Below, in pieces: positions 8,653-17,896 of a stretch of DNA of 64,000 nt. Position numbers and translations under genes: made by a program. The notes under the pieces were generated by a model. That model saw nothing but the letters and a program-made list of their open reading frames with translations. It was not told where the DNA came from and made no database searches. The DNA is from Odoribacter laneus YIT 12061 (GTDB lineage: Bacteria > Bacteroidota > Bacteroidia > Bacteroidales > Marinifilaceae): the NCBI RefSeq assembly GCF_000243215.1, contig NZ_JH594597.1, positions 71,005 through 135,004 on the forward strand, given 5' to 3'. Each line of letters begins with the position of its first letter. Within the stretch, counting starts at the first letter, position 1.

Positions 8653-10809
8653 TTATTCGTCCTCTTCGGCTTCGTGATAAGCTTTCAAAAGCTCGTCCTG
8701 AATTTCAGCCGGTACTTTTTCATAACCGGCAAATTTCATACCGAAAGTAGCACGCCCTCCTGTAATCGAGCTCAGGGCTGTAGAATAGCGCTGCATTTCT
8801 TTTAGAGGTACTTTGGCTATAATCTTTTGGAAACCGCTATCAGCATCCATACCCATAATGACAGCCCGACGGGTCTGTAAATCGCTCATGACATCTCCCA
8901 TATCTTCTTCCGGCACCAACACTTCTACATCATAAATAGGTTCCAATACTTTAGGTCCGGCATTTTTAAAAGCTTCACTAAAAGCATGTCTTCCTGCTAA
9001 ACGGAAAGAAATTTCATTTGAATCAACCGGGTGCATTTTTCCGTCATAGATACATACCCGGATATCTCTGGCATAAGATCCGGTAAGCGGGCCTTCTTCC
9101 ATTTTCTCCATGATTCCTTTTAAAATAGCCGGCATAAAACGAGCCTCGATGACTCCCCCCACGATACAATTGTAAAATACCAATTTCCCTCCCCAAGGCA
9201 GATCGTATACTTCTTTTCCTTTCACCGACATTTTACTGTCCACCCCTCCGATTTTATAAGAAGTCGGTTCCGGCATTCCTTCTGTATAAGGTTCGATGAC
9301 CATATGTACTTCTCCGAATTGTCCTGCACCTCCGGATTGTTTTTTATGACGGTAATCTGCCTGAGCATACTTTGTAATCGTTTCCCGATACGGAATCTTT
9401 GGAGCAATAAATTCTATCGGCAATTTATCATTGTGCTCAATACGCCATTTCATTGTATTCAAATGGAACTCTCCTTGTCCCGACAGGATCAGCTGCTTCA
9501 GTTCCTTCGAATATTCAACCAGTAAAGAAGGATCTTCTTCATGCATCCGGTTCAAAACTTCTGCCACTTTTTCGTCATCGTTCTTATTGACAGCTTTCAC
9601 GGCAGTACGGAAGCGGGGTTCGGGATATTTAAAACCAGGGAATTGATAATCACAGTCCTTTTCATTTAAAGTATCTCCGTTTTTCGTATTCTTCAATTTC
9701 ACCGTAGCCCCGATATCGCCGGCTTTCATTTCGGTTATTTTTGTCCGGTTCTTTCCTGCTGCTGCAAAGAGTTGAGAAAAGCGTTCCTTTGTATTATTTG
9801 TCATATTGGTGAGATCGTCCCCTTCCTTCAAGGTACCCGACATTACTTTAAAGTAATTGATTTCCCCTAAATGAGGCTCTATAGAAGTAGCAAAAATAAA
9901 TATAGAAGCTGGTCCGGCAGCATCATAAGGAACCAAGCGCCCGTCAATTGTCTCCGTTCCAGGCATTACAGCAGCACTCGGGGCAACATTGACCAAAAAT
10001 TCCATAAACCGCCTTACACACATATCTTTTTCTGCAGACACACAGAAAACAGGAAACATATCCCGCGCAATCAAACCGGCCCGGATCCCAGCCCGCATTT
10101 CATCTTCTGACAAACTTCCTTTTTCAAAATACAATTCCATCAACTTCTCATCATTCTCGGCAGCAGCTTCGATTAAAGCATTGTGTAATTCGTCCGCTTT
10201 TTCTTTTTCCGAATCCGGAATAGGCAATACCTCGGGTTTTCCTCCTTCCGGTTTCCATTTATACATCTCCATCTTCAAAACATCCACGACCATATTGAAC
10301 TCATTTCCCTGATTGACAGGATATTGCACCTGCACAACTTTGGGACCGAAAGAGGCCCGCGCATGCTCTATCGTCTGTTCAAAGTTAGCCTTTTCATGAT
10401 CCAATTGATTGATAATAAAAATCATAGGTTTATTCATCCGTTTGGCATGACGGCTTATAATTTCTGTTCCGACTTCGATTCCTTTTACTGCATTCACCAC
10501 CATAACTGCTGTATCCGCAACTTCCAGCGCAGAGATAACACCTCCGACAAAATCATCAGCCCCCGGAGTATCAATAAAATTCAACTTCTGGTCTTTCCAT
10601 TCTGCATATAAAACAGCCGGAAATACCGAAGAACCATACTCCTGTTCAACGGGCCGGTAATCAGAGGAAGTATTTTTAGCACTTACGCTACCTCTGCGCG
10701 GGATGACCCCGCCCTCATACATCATCGCCTCAGCAAGTGTGGTCTTACCGGAACCAGCACTCCCTACAATAGCGATATTTTTAATCTCGTTAGGACTATA
10801 GGTTTTCAT
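8653..10809 (-). CDS. fusA2: EF-G paralogue of the Bacteroides EF-G2 type
   Basis: A 718-residue translational GTPase with the five-domain EF-G layout. G1 is GSAGSGKTT (residues 16-24), G3 is DTPGADDF (80-87) and G4 is NQLD instead of NKxD. In ordinary EF-G the G3 block reads DTPGHVDF, whose His is the catalytic residue; here it is Ala84. The switch I element RGIT is also replaced (YGSS). From established knowledge, Bacteroides carries an EF-G2 that translocates without needing GTP hydrolysis and supports growth in starvation and the gut; the resemblance along the whole length suggests this is its orthologue. The gene is single, with its own terminator. The upstream gap holds the palindrome CGTTTTAAAACG (10849-10860), a possible regulator site. 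Confidence 0.85.
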   Translation of the reverse strand: MKTYSPNEIKNIAIVGSAGSGKTTLAEAMMYEGGVIPRRGSVSAKNTSSDYRPVEQEYGSSVFPAVLYAEWKDQKLNFIDTPGADDFVGGVISALEVADTAVMVVNAVKGIEVGTEIISRHAKRMNKPMIFIINQLDHEKANFEQTIEHARASFGPKVVQVQYPVNQGNEFNMVVDVLKMEMYKWKPEGGKPEVLPIPDSEKEKADELHNALIEAAAENDEKLMELYFEKGSLSEDEMRAGIRAGLIARDMFPVFCVSAEKDMCVRRFMEFLVNVAPSAAVMPGTETIDGRLVPYDAAGPASIFIFATSIEPHLGEINYFKVMSGTLKEGDDLTNMTNNTKERFSQLFAAAGKNRTKITEMKAGDIGATVKLKNTKNGDTLNEKDCDYQFPGFKYPEPRFRTAVKAVNKNDDEKVAEVLNRMHEEDPSLLVEYSKELKQLILSGQGEFHLNTMKWRIEHNDKLPIEFIAPKIPYRETITKYAQADYRHKKQSGGAGQFGEVHMVIEPYTEGMPEPTSYKIGGVDSKMSVKGKEVYDLPWGGKLVFYNCIVGGVIEARFMPAILKGIMEKMEEGPLTGSYARDIRVCIYDGKMHPVDSNEISFRLAGRHAFSEAFKNAGPKVLEPIYDVEVLVPEEDMGDVMSDLQTRRAVIMGMDADSGFQKIIAKVPLKEMQRYSTALSSITGGRATFGMKFAGYEKVPAEIQDELLKAYHEAEEDE

Positions 10810-10918
10810 GGTAATCAGTTTTAAGTTATTATAATTTTACGTTTCAAACGTTTTAAAACGGTTCACAAATTAAACACAATTTTTGAAAAAAACAAGAAAG
10901 CCCAGGGTTATAAACGGC

Positions 10919-10947
10919 AGAAGGTTGCACTAGAAATGCAACCTTCT
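10919..10947 (-). terminator. Hairpin after the Kdp histidine kinase gene
   Basis: The perfect 11-bp stem AGAAGGTTGCA/TGCAACCTTCT has a 7-base loop and starts 26 bases after the kinase stop codon. The T tract on the minus strand is weak (GCCGTTTAT), so termination may be partial. Confidence 0.6.
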
Positions 10948-10973
10948 GAATTTTAACATAAAACTAAAGGATT

Positions 10974-12692
10974 CTACCGAATCGGAAAAGAAATGATAAA
11001 CCGACTTCCTTTTCCCACCTCACTCTCTACCCGAATGCATCCTCCGTGAGCTTCCATAAAATCCTTAGAAATAGCCAATCCCAATCCGCTGCCCTGCACC
11101 TTGGTTCCCGGCACTCTGAAATAACGTTCAAAAATACTCCGATGATAGCGGGGATCTATTCCCTTTCCGAAATCCTGTACATAGATATCTAACCACCCTT
11201 CTCTCTTTTTTGCCCCCACAATAATACGGGAGTTCTCTTTCGAATAGTGAATTGCATTGGACAATAAATTCGTTACAACCCATGCAATTTTTTCACTGTC
11301 TATAAATAATTTAGGCATCTTCTCTTCCGGATAATCCACCTCTATGTTACAGCCAAACCGTTCAGCCAGCATACGTGTTGCATTGATCGCATAATTGATC
11401 AATTCAATCGGCTTTGTAATTTTCGGACTCAGCTGGAGCTTACCCGTTTCTACTTGTGTCATTTTCAATAATTCCCCTGTTATACTGAGAAGCCGATCGC
11501 TATTTTCCCGAATGCTCTGAGACAAGGCTTGTTGTTCTTCATTCAAGGCCCCCACTCTCTTGTCTTCCAGCAATTTTAAACTCATCAATATTGCAGAAAT
11601 CGGTGTTTTCAACTCGTGGGAAATAATAGAAATAAAAACAGTTTTCGCAGAATCCAATTCTTTAAATTCAGTAATGTTTTTTAATAGTATGACATCCCCG
11701 ACATACTGTTGTTCCGATTCCCCCGTATGAGCCACACGCATCTCAAGGTAATTCGCCTGAAAATAGCTCTCTTTATTGTCTGCATAAATTTTCAAAGGTT
11801 CCCGTTTTTCATTTGGCTGTACCAATTCACGAACCAAACGCCTCAGCAAATCATTCTTCAAGGCCACTTCGTCAGCTTGTTTTCCCAAGATATTCTCCCG
11901 GGTTAAATTCAATACAGACAAAGCTTCATCGTTGACAAACAACACTTTGCGATGCTTATCCAATCCGATAATCGGCTCGTGTATACTATTTACAACAGCC
12001 TCGACATATTTTTTGGCCGTCAGCAAGTCCGCCAAAGTACTCCGGCGATATTCCGTCAACTTTTCTGCCATATTATTAAAAGAGAGGGCTACCTTTCCAA
12101 ATTCCTCAGTAGAAGAAAAATGCAAGCGTTTATCGTAGTTCCGGTTAGCAATTTCCATAATTCCGTCAGTCAGTTCCTGTATCGGCCTTACCAACCTCCT
12201 GGGAAAAACTACTAATAATATCAAAGCAACAAGAATACAAGATATATCAACCAAATACACCCACATCATAGCCCGATCGGCAGTACGAGCCGCCACCTCA
12301 CTTTTCCGATGGATAGAGGCCATATTCAAACTCATAATATCGTGTAAATCCTGACGTAGATGCTGTAAATTTACGGGATTCAGATCTTGTTTATATTTTT
12401 CGAAATGTCGCGCTAATTTCACTGTCGCATCCTCTTCATCTATTTCCGTAATGTTCCGTTGCTGCCGTTCCAGATTTTCTATAAATATCTGCCTATTCGT
12501 CGTATCTGCCTGTATATTTTCCAAAGCGTACAACATTTTTTTTGCATAATCCAGCGACTTATAATTATCCGCCAGAATATTCCGGGTATCAGCAGATAAA
12601 TTACTGATATATTTTACAGACAATAAGCCCAATGCTACTATCATCGCAAACAATATCCCGATCCCATAGGTCAATTTCGTCTTTAATTTCAT
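10974..12692 (-). CDS. Membrane sensor histidine kinase of the Kdp operon (HAMP-PAS-HisKA-HATPase)
   Basis: A 572-residue kinase with TM1 at about 8-28, a periplasmic region of about 115 residues, TM2 at 144-165, HAMP (165-217), PAS (225-340) and HisKA with H359 (SHELKTP). The ATPase domain carries N (NLLSNAIHY), G1 (DFGKGI) and G2 (GSGLGLAIS) boxes. It follows the truncated KdpD gene on the same strand, 77 bases apart, and appears to replace the kinase half missing from that protein. It probably senses K+ or turgor signals relayed by KdpD-N. No response regulator lies next to it. Confidence 0.88.
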   Translation of the reverse strand: MKLKTKLTYGIGILFAMIVALGLLSVKYISNLSADTRNILADNYKSLDYAKKMLYALENIQADTTNRQIFIENLERQQRNITEIDEEDATVKLARHFEKYKQDLNPVNLQHLRQDLHDIMSLNMASIHRKSEVAARTADRAMMWVYLVDISCILVALILLVVFPRRLVRPIQELTDGIMEIANRNYDKRLHFSSTEEFGKVALSFNNMAEKLTEYRRSTLADLLTAKKYVEAVVNSIHEPIIGLDKHRKVLFVNDEALSVLNLTRENILGKQADEVALKNDLLRRLVRELVQPNEKREPLKIYADNKESYFQANYLEMRVAHTGESEQQYVGDVILLKNITEFKELDSAKTVFISIISHELKTPISAILMSLKLLEDKRVGALNEEQQALSQSIRENSDRLLSITGELLKMTQVETGKLQLSPKITKPIELINYAINATRMLAERFGCNIEVDYPEEKMPKLFIDSEKIAWVVTNLLSNAIHYSKENSRIIVGAKKREGWLDIYVQDFGKGIDPRYHRSIFERYFRVPGTKVQGSGLGLAISKDFMEAHGGCIRVESEVGKGSRFIISFPIR

Positions 12693-12769
12693 AACTCTGT
12701 CTTGCCTCCACTTTTATACATATTTATATTTCCTTTCAGGAGAAAAATATTTTTCTTTCTTCCCCTCCC

Positions 12770-13897
12770 TTACCGGGCTGCCAATATAATTAAATCTATA
12801 TTTAATAAGGCCAAATGGTTGACTAATTTCCGGTAACGCAAGGCTTTCCGAAAAATATTCCAAAAACTAAAATCCGGTTTTCCCATACAGACAGTACTGA
12901 TTTGTCGTTCTTTGCATACCTGAATAATGCTATCAATTACATTTTCTGATTGTATCTGTATCACTTCGCCTCTCAACTCAGATGCCAATTTAAGATGATT
13001 CAGCAAATAGCGCTGATTGGCCAAGGGAATCCGATCTGCATTTTCCCGGGGTGTCTGTACATAAAGCACAGCAAATTTGCAATTATAATGCGTCGCTAAA
13101 CGGGCCGTTTTTCGGATTATCCGCCGGGGCGTTTTTTCAGCGCTACTGATACAGGCCAAAAACTTTTCATGACGCACTCCTACATTGTCAATGACTTCGT
13201 TCTCCACTTTTTTTTCCACCCGTAAAGCCACTTCTTTTAAAGCTAATTCCCGAAGTTGCAGGATATTCTCTGATTTAAAAAAATTATCCAGTGCAATTTG
13301 AATCTTTTCCGGTTTATAAATATTTCCCGCTTTCAAACGAGTAACAAGTTCTTCTGCTGTCAGATCGATATTGACCACTTCATCTGCTTGTTCCAAAACA
13401 CTATCCGGGATTCGTTCTTTCACTTCTATACCAGCAATATCCTGTACTTCTTCATTCAAACTTTCAATGTGCTGAATATTGACAGCGCTGATGACATTGA
13501 TCCCAGCATCCAATAAATCGAGTACATCCTGCCAGCGTTTTTCATTTTTACTCCCTTCAATATTCGTGTGAGCCAGCTCATCTACCAACACGATCTCCGG
13601 ATGAAGATGCAAAATCGCCTGTAAGTCCATCTCCTCCAGCTCTTTTCCTTTATAAAAAACTTTGCGCCGGGGAATGACGGGAAGTCCTTCCAATTGTTTC
13701 TCCGTATTAACCCGTCCATGCGTTTCGATATAACCGACCTGCACATCTATTCCGCTCTCCAGTAATTGATGAGCTTCCTGTAACATCCGGTAGGTTTTGC
13801 CCACCCCAGCAATCATGCCGATGTATATTTTAAATTTCCCCCGACGCGAACGTTTTATCAAATCTAAAAAATGCTGTACACTTTGTTCTTTATCCAT
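12770..13897 (-). CDS. kdpD: KdpD N-terminal sensor module (KdpD + USP domains, no kinase)
   Basis: A 375-residue protein that corresponds only to the cytoplasmic N-terminal part of classic KdpD (about 890 residues). The KdpD domain has Walker A GVGKT (31-35) and Walker B VDELAHTN (from 105), and a universal-stress-protein-like domain follows from about residue 245. The transmembrane, HisKA and ATPase parts are absent, and the protein ends normally rather than by frameshift; the next gene is a complete kinase. This split form is seen in Bacteroidetes. It probably works with the kinase at 10974-12692. Confidence 0.9.
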   Translation of the reverse strand: MDKEQSVQHFLDLIKRSRRGKFKIYIGMIAGVGKTYRMLQEAHQLLESGIDVQVGYIETHGRVNTEKQLEGLPVIPRRKVFYKGKELEEMDLQAILHLHPEIVLVDELAHTNIEGSKNEKRWQDVLDLLDAGINVISAVNIQHIESLNEEVQDIAGIEVKERIPDSVLEQADEVVNIDLTAEELVTRLKAGNIYKPEKIQIALDNFFKSENILQLRELALKEVALRVEKKVENEVIDNVGVRHEKFLACISSAEKTPRRIIRKTARLATHYNCKFAVLYVQTPRENADRIPLANQRYLLNHLKLASELRGEVIQIQSENVIDSIIQVCKERQISTVCMGKPDFSFWNIFRKALRYRKLVNHLALLNIDLIILAAR

Positions 13898-14199
13898 ATT
13901 TCAAAATTCATCCGACTGTTTAAGTACTTTAAAATAAAAATGTCCGGACAGCCCAACCGACTAATGCGACATAACCCCATCCTACACACAGCTAAATACA
14001 TGCCAGAAATAAATCACCAGAAATATATCTCTAACAATCAATCAATTATTAGCAAACCTTGCTTTTTATTTCCCCTAAAGTTTTTCAAAATGAAAAAAAT
14101 AGCCCCTTCTCCTGACAATATTACAACTATTCGAAATAAATATTTGACGCCTCTTTCCCCGGGGGATCTTTTCATTACACAAAGGATATGCTAAAACGA

Positions 14200-14263
14200 A
14201 AATGTACTCGGGAAATTCACCTCTTTCTCCTTCGAGATATCGGACGAATCTCCGGGTACATTT
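14200..14263 (-). terminator. Long hairpin between the porin-like gene and kdpD
   Basis: Arms of about 18 bases (AAATGTACTCGG... with ...CCGGGTACATTT) pair almost perfectly around a 27-base loop, starting about 40 bases after the porin-like stop. On the minus strand TCGTTTT follows, a weak T tract. It probably separates kdpFABC-porin from kdpD-kinase. The rest of the 406-base gap 13898-14303 shows no gene. Confidence 0.5.
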
Positions 14264-14303
14264 CTGCTGAGTTTTAACCCAAAACGAAATATTAAACTTA
14301 AAG

Positions 14304-15047
14304 TTATCTTAAAGTAAATCCTAATACCATATGGGTATCTTCATGTGCCGGATCGAATATCAATTTTGCAAAGAGAGGTAATGAAAAAGAAGAAGAAATT
14401 TTAATGTCTTTTGTTGCTCCCAATGCCAAATTACACACAGCAAAACTACTTACTCCGTATAAGTCACTATCATAAGGAGAAATGCCCAATGTAGCATTTA
14501 AAGCAATTCCCTTCACTTCAAAAGGATAATTCAGCTCCACATAGGAAGAATAATTCTGATCTCCATTTCCTTTTTTATCTGCTCCCCAAAACATAGTATT
14601 CCAAGCTATACTCAACGAGAAGTTTTCTGAAATTTTATAATTCAATCCCGCCTCTATATAATGAGCTGTTATATGATTATCGAAATGAAAATAGTTATTA
14701 TTCGTTTCTTCCGCATGTTCATTTCCGATTTTTTCTCCATCCCACCAATAATCAGTCACTGCAATACCGAATTTTCCAAAAGAATAAGCAGCCGTCAAAT
14801 CAATTTCTTTATGAGTATCGCTAATTTCTTTAGACCCCCAGGCCGTGAAAGAAAAATTCCCAATGCTCATACCGAGAGTCGGTTGTACGCTTGCTCCTGC
14901 ATTATAAGCTCCCCTCCATACGTAAGAGCTAACGACATCTCCGCTCACCTGAAAAGAAACGCCTTTTTTTTCCTGAGCTTTTAAAGAGGGGACCAGGAAA
15001 GCGATTCCCATGATAACAATTCCTGTCTTTAATACTCTTTTCATCAT
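14304..15047 (-). CDS. Porin-like outer-membrane beta-barrel protein of the Kdp operon
   Basis: A 247-residue protein with a signal peptide ending near LKAQ (residues 1-25), followed by alternating amphipathic strands and a C-terminal strand (HMVLGFTLR), as in outer-membrane barrels. The opening strand SGDVVSSYVWRG resembles TorF-type putative porins. It lies 101 bases downstream of kdpC on the same strand with a hairpin between. From context it may let K+ or osmolytes cross the outer membrane when the pump is induced; this is inference. Two adjacent ATG codons (15047, 15044) are possible starts. Confidence 0.75.
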   Translation of the reverse strand: MMKRVLKTGIVIMGIAFLVPSLKAQEKKGVSFQVSGDVVSSYVWRGAYNAGASVQPTLGMSIGNFSFTAWGSKEISDTHKEIDLTAAYSFGKFGIAVTDYWWDGEKIGNEHAEETNNNYFHFDNHITAHYIEAGLNYKISENFSLSIAWNTMFWGADKKGNGDQNYSSYVELNYPFEVKGIALNATLGISPYDSDLYGVSSFAVCNLALGATKDIKISSSFSLPLFAKLIFDPAHEDTHMVLGFTLR

Positions 15048-15083
15048 TTCATTTATTTAAATTTGCACACATCTTCCTTATTC

Positions 15084-15113
15084 CGGACTTTAGTCTTCTT
15101 GTACTAAAGTCCG
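15084..15113 (-). other. Hairpin between kdpC and the porin-like gene
   Basis: A perfect 11-bp stem CGGACTTTAGT/ACTAAAGTCCG with an 8-base loop. No T tract follows on the minus strand, so it looks more like an RNA-processing or stability element than a terminator. Confidence 0.45.
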
Positions 15114-15148
15114 AAAAAGTTGATAATTACTATTGTTACACTCTATTT

Positions 15149-15730
15149 CTAATTTTCTTTTTGTATTTCGTCCAAAGCGACATTCAGTTTCAGCACATTT
15201 ACCCGGGAAGCCGGACCAAATAAACCGAGTAAAGGTCCTTTTACATATTGATCCACGACTTCTTTTACCTTTTCTTCACTCATTCCCCGGGCCTGCGCTA
15301 CCCGTTTGATCTGTACATAAGCCCCAGCTTTCGAAATCTCCGGGTCGAGCCCGCTTCCGCTAGCCGTCACCATTTCGGCCGGTATCTCAGACCGTTGTAA
15401 GTAAGGATGTTTTACCAGAAAAGTATCGATCCGGGATTCCACTTCCTGAAGGTATTCCGGATTGGTTGCACCTTTATTGCTACCGGCAGAACTGGAAGCA
15501 TCGTATCCGTCCCCCGCACAAGAAGGACGTCCCCAGAAATAAACATCTTTCGTAAATGCCTGTCCGACATTAGCTGCACCCACGACTTTTCCATCTACGA
15601 CTACGACCTCAGCATTCCCACCGTTCGGTCCGGCAATTCTGGCAAATACCCAAAGGACGAATATATAAAGCACGCTGAAAAGAACACAGAATGCTAAAGT
15701 TAGCTTGAAAGCTTTCAATAAATTTTTCAT
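15149..15730 (-). CDS. kdpC: K+-transporting ATPase subunit KdpC
   Basis: A 193-residue protein with one N-terminal membrane helix (about 8-32) and a periplasmic domain. Family blocks are visible: YFWGRPSCAGDGYD, a serine-rich GSNKGATNP stretch and VTASGSGLDPEISKAGA. KdpC stabilises the KdpA-KdpB complex and increases ATP affinity. It lies 76 bases after kdpB. The length is typical. Confidence 0.95.
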   Translation of the reverse strand: MKNLLKAFKLTLAFCVLFSVLYIFVLWVFARIAGPNGGNAEVVVVDGKVVGAANVGQAFTKDVYFWGRPSCAGDGYDASSSAGSNKGATNPEYLQEVESRIDTFLVKHPYLQRSEIPAEMVTASGSGLDPEISKAGAYVQIKRVAQARGMSEEKVKEVVDQYVKGPLLGLFGPASRVNVLKLNVALDEIQKEN

Positions 15731-15806
15731 ATTTACTTAATTTATAAGAAGCAGGAGACTTACAAATTCCACCTACTTCCAATGTTATCTTTTCTTTTAC
15801 TCAAAC

Positions 15807-17846
15807 TTACATAAACAAACTGATCACCATATCTATTAACTTAATCCCCACGAAAGGAGCAATCACACCTCCCAAACCATATATTAACAAATTACGTCTT
15901 AAAAGAGCAGAAGCTCCTATGGGTTTATATTTCACTCCTCTCAAAGCTAAAGGAATGAGGAGAGGGATGATGATAGCATTAAAAATAACGGCAGATAGGA
16001 TAGCACTTTCCGGACTGTTTAATCCCATGATATTCAAGGCTCCTAATACCGGAACAGAGGTCATAAACAAAGCCGGAACAATGGCAAAATATTTCGCTAC
16101 ATCATTCGCTATACTGAAAGTAGTCAACGTACCACGCGTCATCAGTAATTGTTTCCCGATTTCTACAATTTCGATCAATTTGGTCGGGTCATTATCCAGA
16201 TCCACCATATTCCCGGCTTCTTTAGCTGCCTGGGTACCGCTATTCATGGCGACGCCTACGTCAGCCTGTGCCAAAGCCGGAGCATCATTTGTCCCATCTC
16301 CCATCATCGCAACCAATTTCCCATGTTGTTGTTCCTTTTTAATGTATTCCATCTTATCTTCCGGTTTTGCTTCGGCAATAAAATCGTCGACCCCGGCTTT
16401 TTCTGCAATATATTTTGCCGTCAAAGGATTATCTCCCGTTACCATTACGGTCTTTACCCCCATTTTACGCAACCGTTCAAAACGTTCCTGAATCCCGGGT
16501 TTGATAATATCCTGCAATCCGATCACTCCGATTACATTTTCATTCACAGCAACAACCAAAGGCGTACCCCCTTCGTTACTAATGGATTTAACTATTTTTC
16601 CCGCCTCTGTCGGGAAAATATGCCCAGCGGCTTCTGTCAGTTTACGAATAGCATCGAAAGCACCTTTCCGAATCCGGCTCCCATCGGCCAAATCCACTCC
16701 GGAACACTTTGTCTCTGCCGTAAACTTAATCATCTTAGCTCCTACCGTTTGCAAATCCCGCATCCGGAAACCATGCTCACGTCCCAGTTCTACAATAGAT
16801 TTTCCTTCCGGGGTTTCATCTGCCAAAGAGGCCATCAAGCATACCTGAATAAATTCCCGGTCCTTTATCCCCTGTACCGGATAAAAATGAGTCGCTTTCC
16901 GGTTTCCAAGGGTTATTGTCCCCGTCTTATCCAACAAGAGGGTATCAATATCCCCAGCCGTCTCGACAGCTTTACCGGATTTCGTAATCACATTGGCTCT
17001 TAAAGCCCGATCCATACCGGCTATGCCGATAGCAGAAAGCAAACCTCCGATCGTCGTCGGTATTAAACAAACGAATAAAGAAAGAAATGCAGCGATTGTA
17101 ATATTCGTTCCTGTATAATCTCCGAAAGGCTTCAGCGTAACGCATACAATGACAAACACCAGAGTAAAACCAGCTAACAAAATCGTCAATGCGATTTCAT
17201 TGGGAGTTTTTTGCCGGGAAGCTCCTTCGACTAAAGCGATCATCTTGTCCAGAAAAGACTCTCCCGGTTGTGTAGTCACTTTTACCCGGATCCGATCCGA
17301 AAGTACTTTCGTACCTCCTGTCACAGAACTTTTATCTCCACCGGCTTCTCGGATTACCGGCGCACTCTCTCCTGTAATAGCACTTTCATCGATAGAAGCC
17401 AACCCTTCTATAATCTCTCCGTCTGCAGGAATAATATCTCCAGCTTCACATTCAAAAACATCTCCTTTTTTTAACTGAGAACTGCTTACGACTTTTATCA
17501 AATTATTCAAGACTAATTTAGCCGGAGTTTCCTCCCGGGTTTTCCGCAAACTATCGGCCTGAGCTTTCCCACGAGCTTCAGCAATAGCTTCAGCGAAATT
17601 GGCGAAAAGTAAGGTAACAAAAAGAATCAGGAAAACAGCAATATTATATCCTACCGAACCTTGATTAACATCTCCGGTCACTGCTGCATATACCGTTACA
17701 ATTAACATCATCAGTGTACAGATTTCCACTGTAAACATCACCGGATTCCGAAACATTGTCCATGGATTCAATTTCACAAACGACTGTTTTAAACTTTCTA
17801 TCACTAGCTCCTTTGGAAACAAAGAAGTCGATCTATTATTTTTCAT
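15807..17846 (-). CDS. kdpB: K+-transporting P-type ATPase subunit KdpB
   Basis: A 679-residue P-type ATPase. The phosphorylation motif is DKTGT ([13 protein letters not shown], near residue 305), the actuator motif is TGES (AITGESAPV) and the hinge motif is GDGTND ([12 protein letters not shown]). It supplies the energy for K+ uptake through KdpA in the inner membrane. Length and membrane segments match KdpB. It lies 50 bases after kdpA and 76 bases before kdpC. Confidence 0.97.
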   Translation of the reverse strand: MKNNRSTSLFPKELVIESLKQSFVKLNPWTMFRNPVMFTVEICTLMMLIVTVYAAVTGDVNQGSVGYNIAVFLILFVTLLFANFAEAIAEARGKAQADSLRKTREETPAKLVLNNLIKVVSSSQLKKGDVFECEAGDIIPADGEIIEGLASIDESAITGESAPVIREAGGDKSSVTGGTKVLSDRIRVKVTTQPGESFLDKMIALVEGASRQKTPNEIALTILLAGFTLVFVIVCVTLKPFGDYTGTNITIAAFLSLFVCLIPTTIGGLLSAIGIAGMDRALRANVITKSGKAVETAGDIDTLLLDKTGTITLGNRKATHFYPVQGIKDREFIQVCLMASLADETPEGKSIVELGREHGFRMRDLQTVGAKMIKFTAETKCSGVDLADGSRIRKGAFDAIRKLTEAAGHIFPTEAGKIVKSISNEGGTPLVVAVNENVIGVIGLQDIIKPGIQERFERLRKMGVKTVMVTGDNPLTAKYIAEKAGVDDFIAEAKPEDKMEYIKKEQQHGKLVAMMGDGTNDAPALAQADVGVAMNSGTQAAKEAGNMVDLDNDPTKLIEIVEIGKQLLMTRGTLTTFSIANDVAKYFAIVPALFMTSVPVLGALNIMGLNSPESAILSAVIFNAIIIPLLIPLALRGVKYKPIGASALLRRNLLIYGLGGVIAPFVGIKLIDMVISLFM

Positions 17847-17896
17847 CTTTCTATCTTCATTATTCAGCTGAAAATCAACTGATACCTTTATAAATT

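Noticed and set aside
13898-14199. Gene or known riboswitch ahead of kdpD
   Set aside because: No frame with family features and no recognised riboswitch blocks; only the long hairpin at 14200-14263 stands out.
16149-17003. 284-codon frame opposite kdpB
   Set aside because: It is antisense to the conserved ATPase core of kdpB; its composition follows from the kdpB codons, and it has no recognisable motif.
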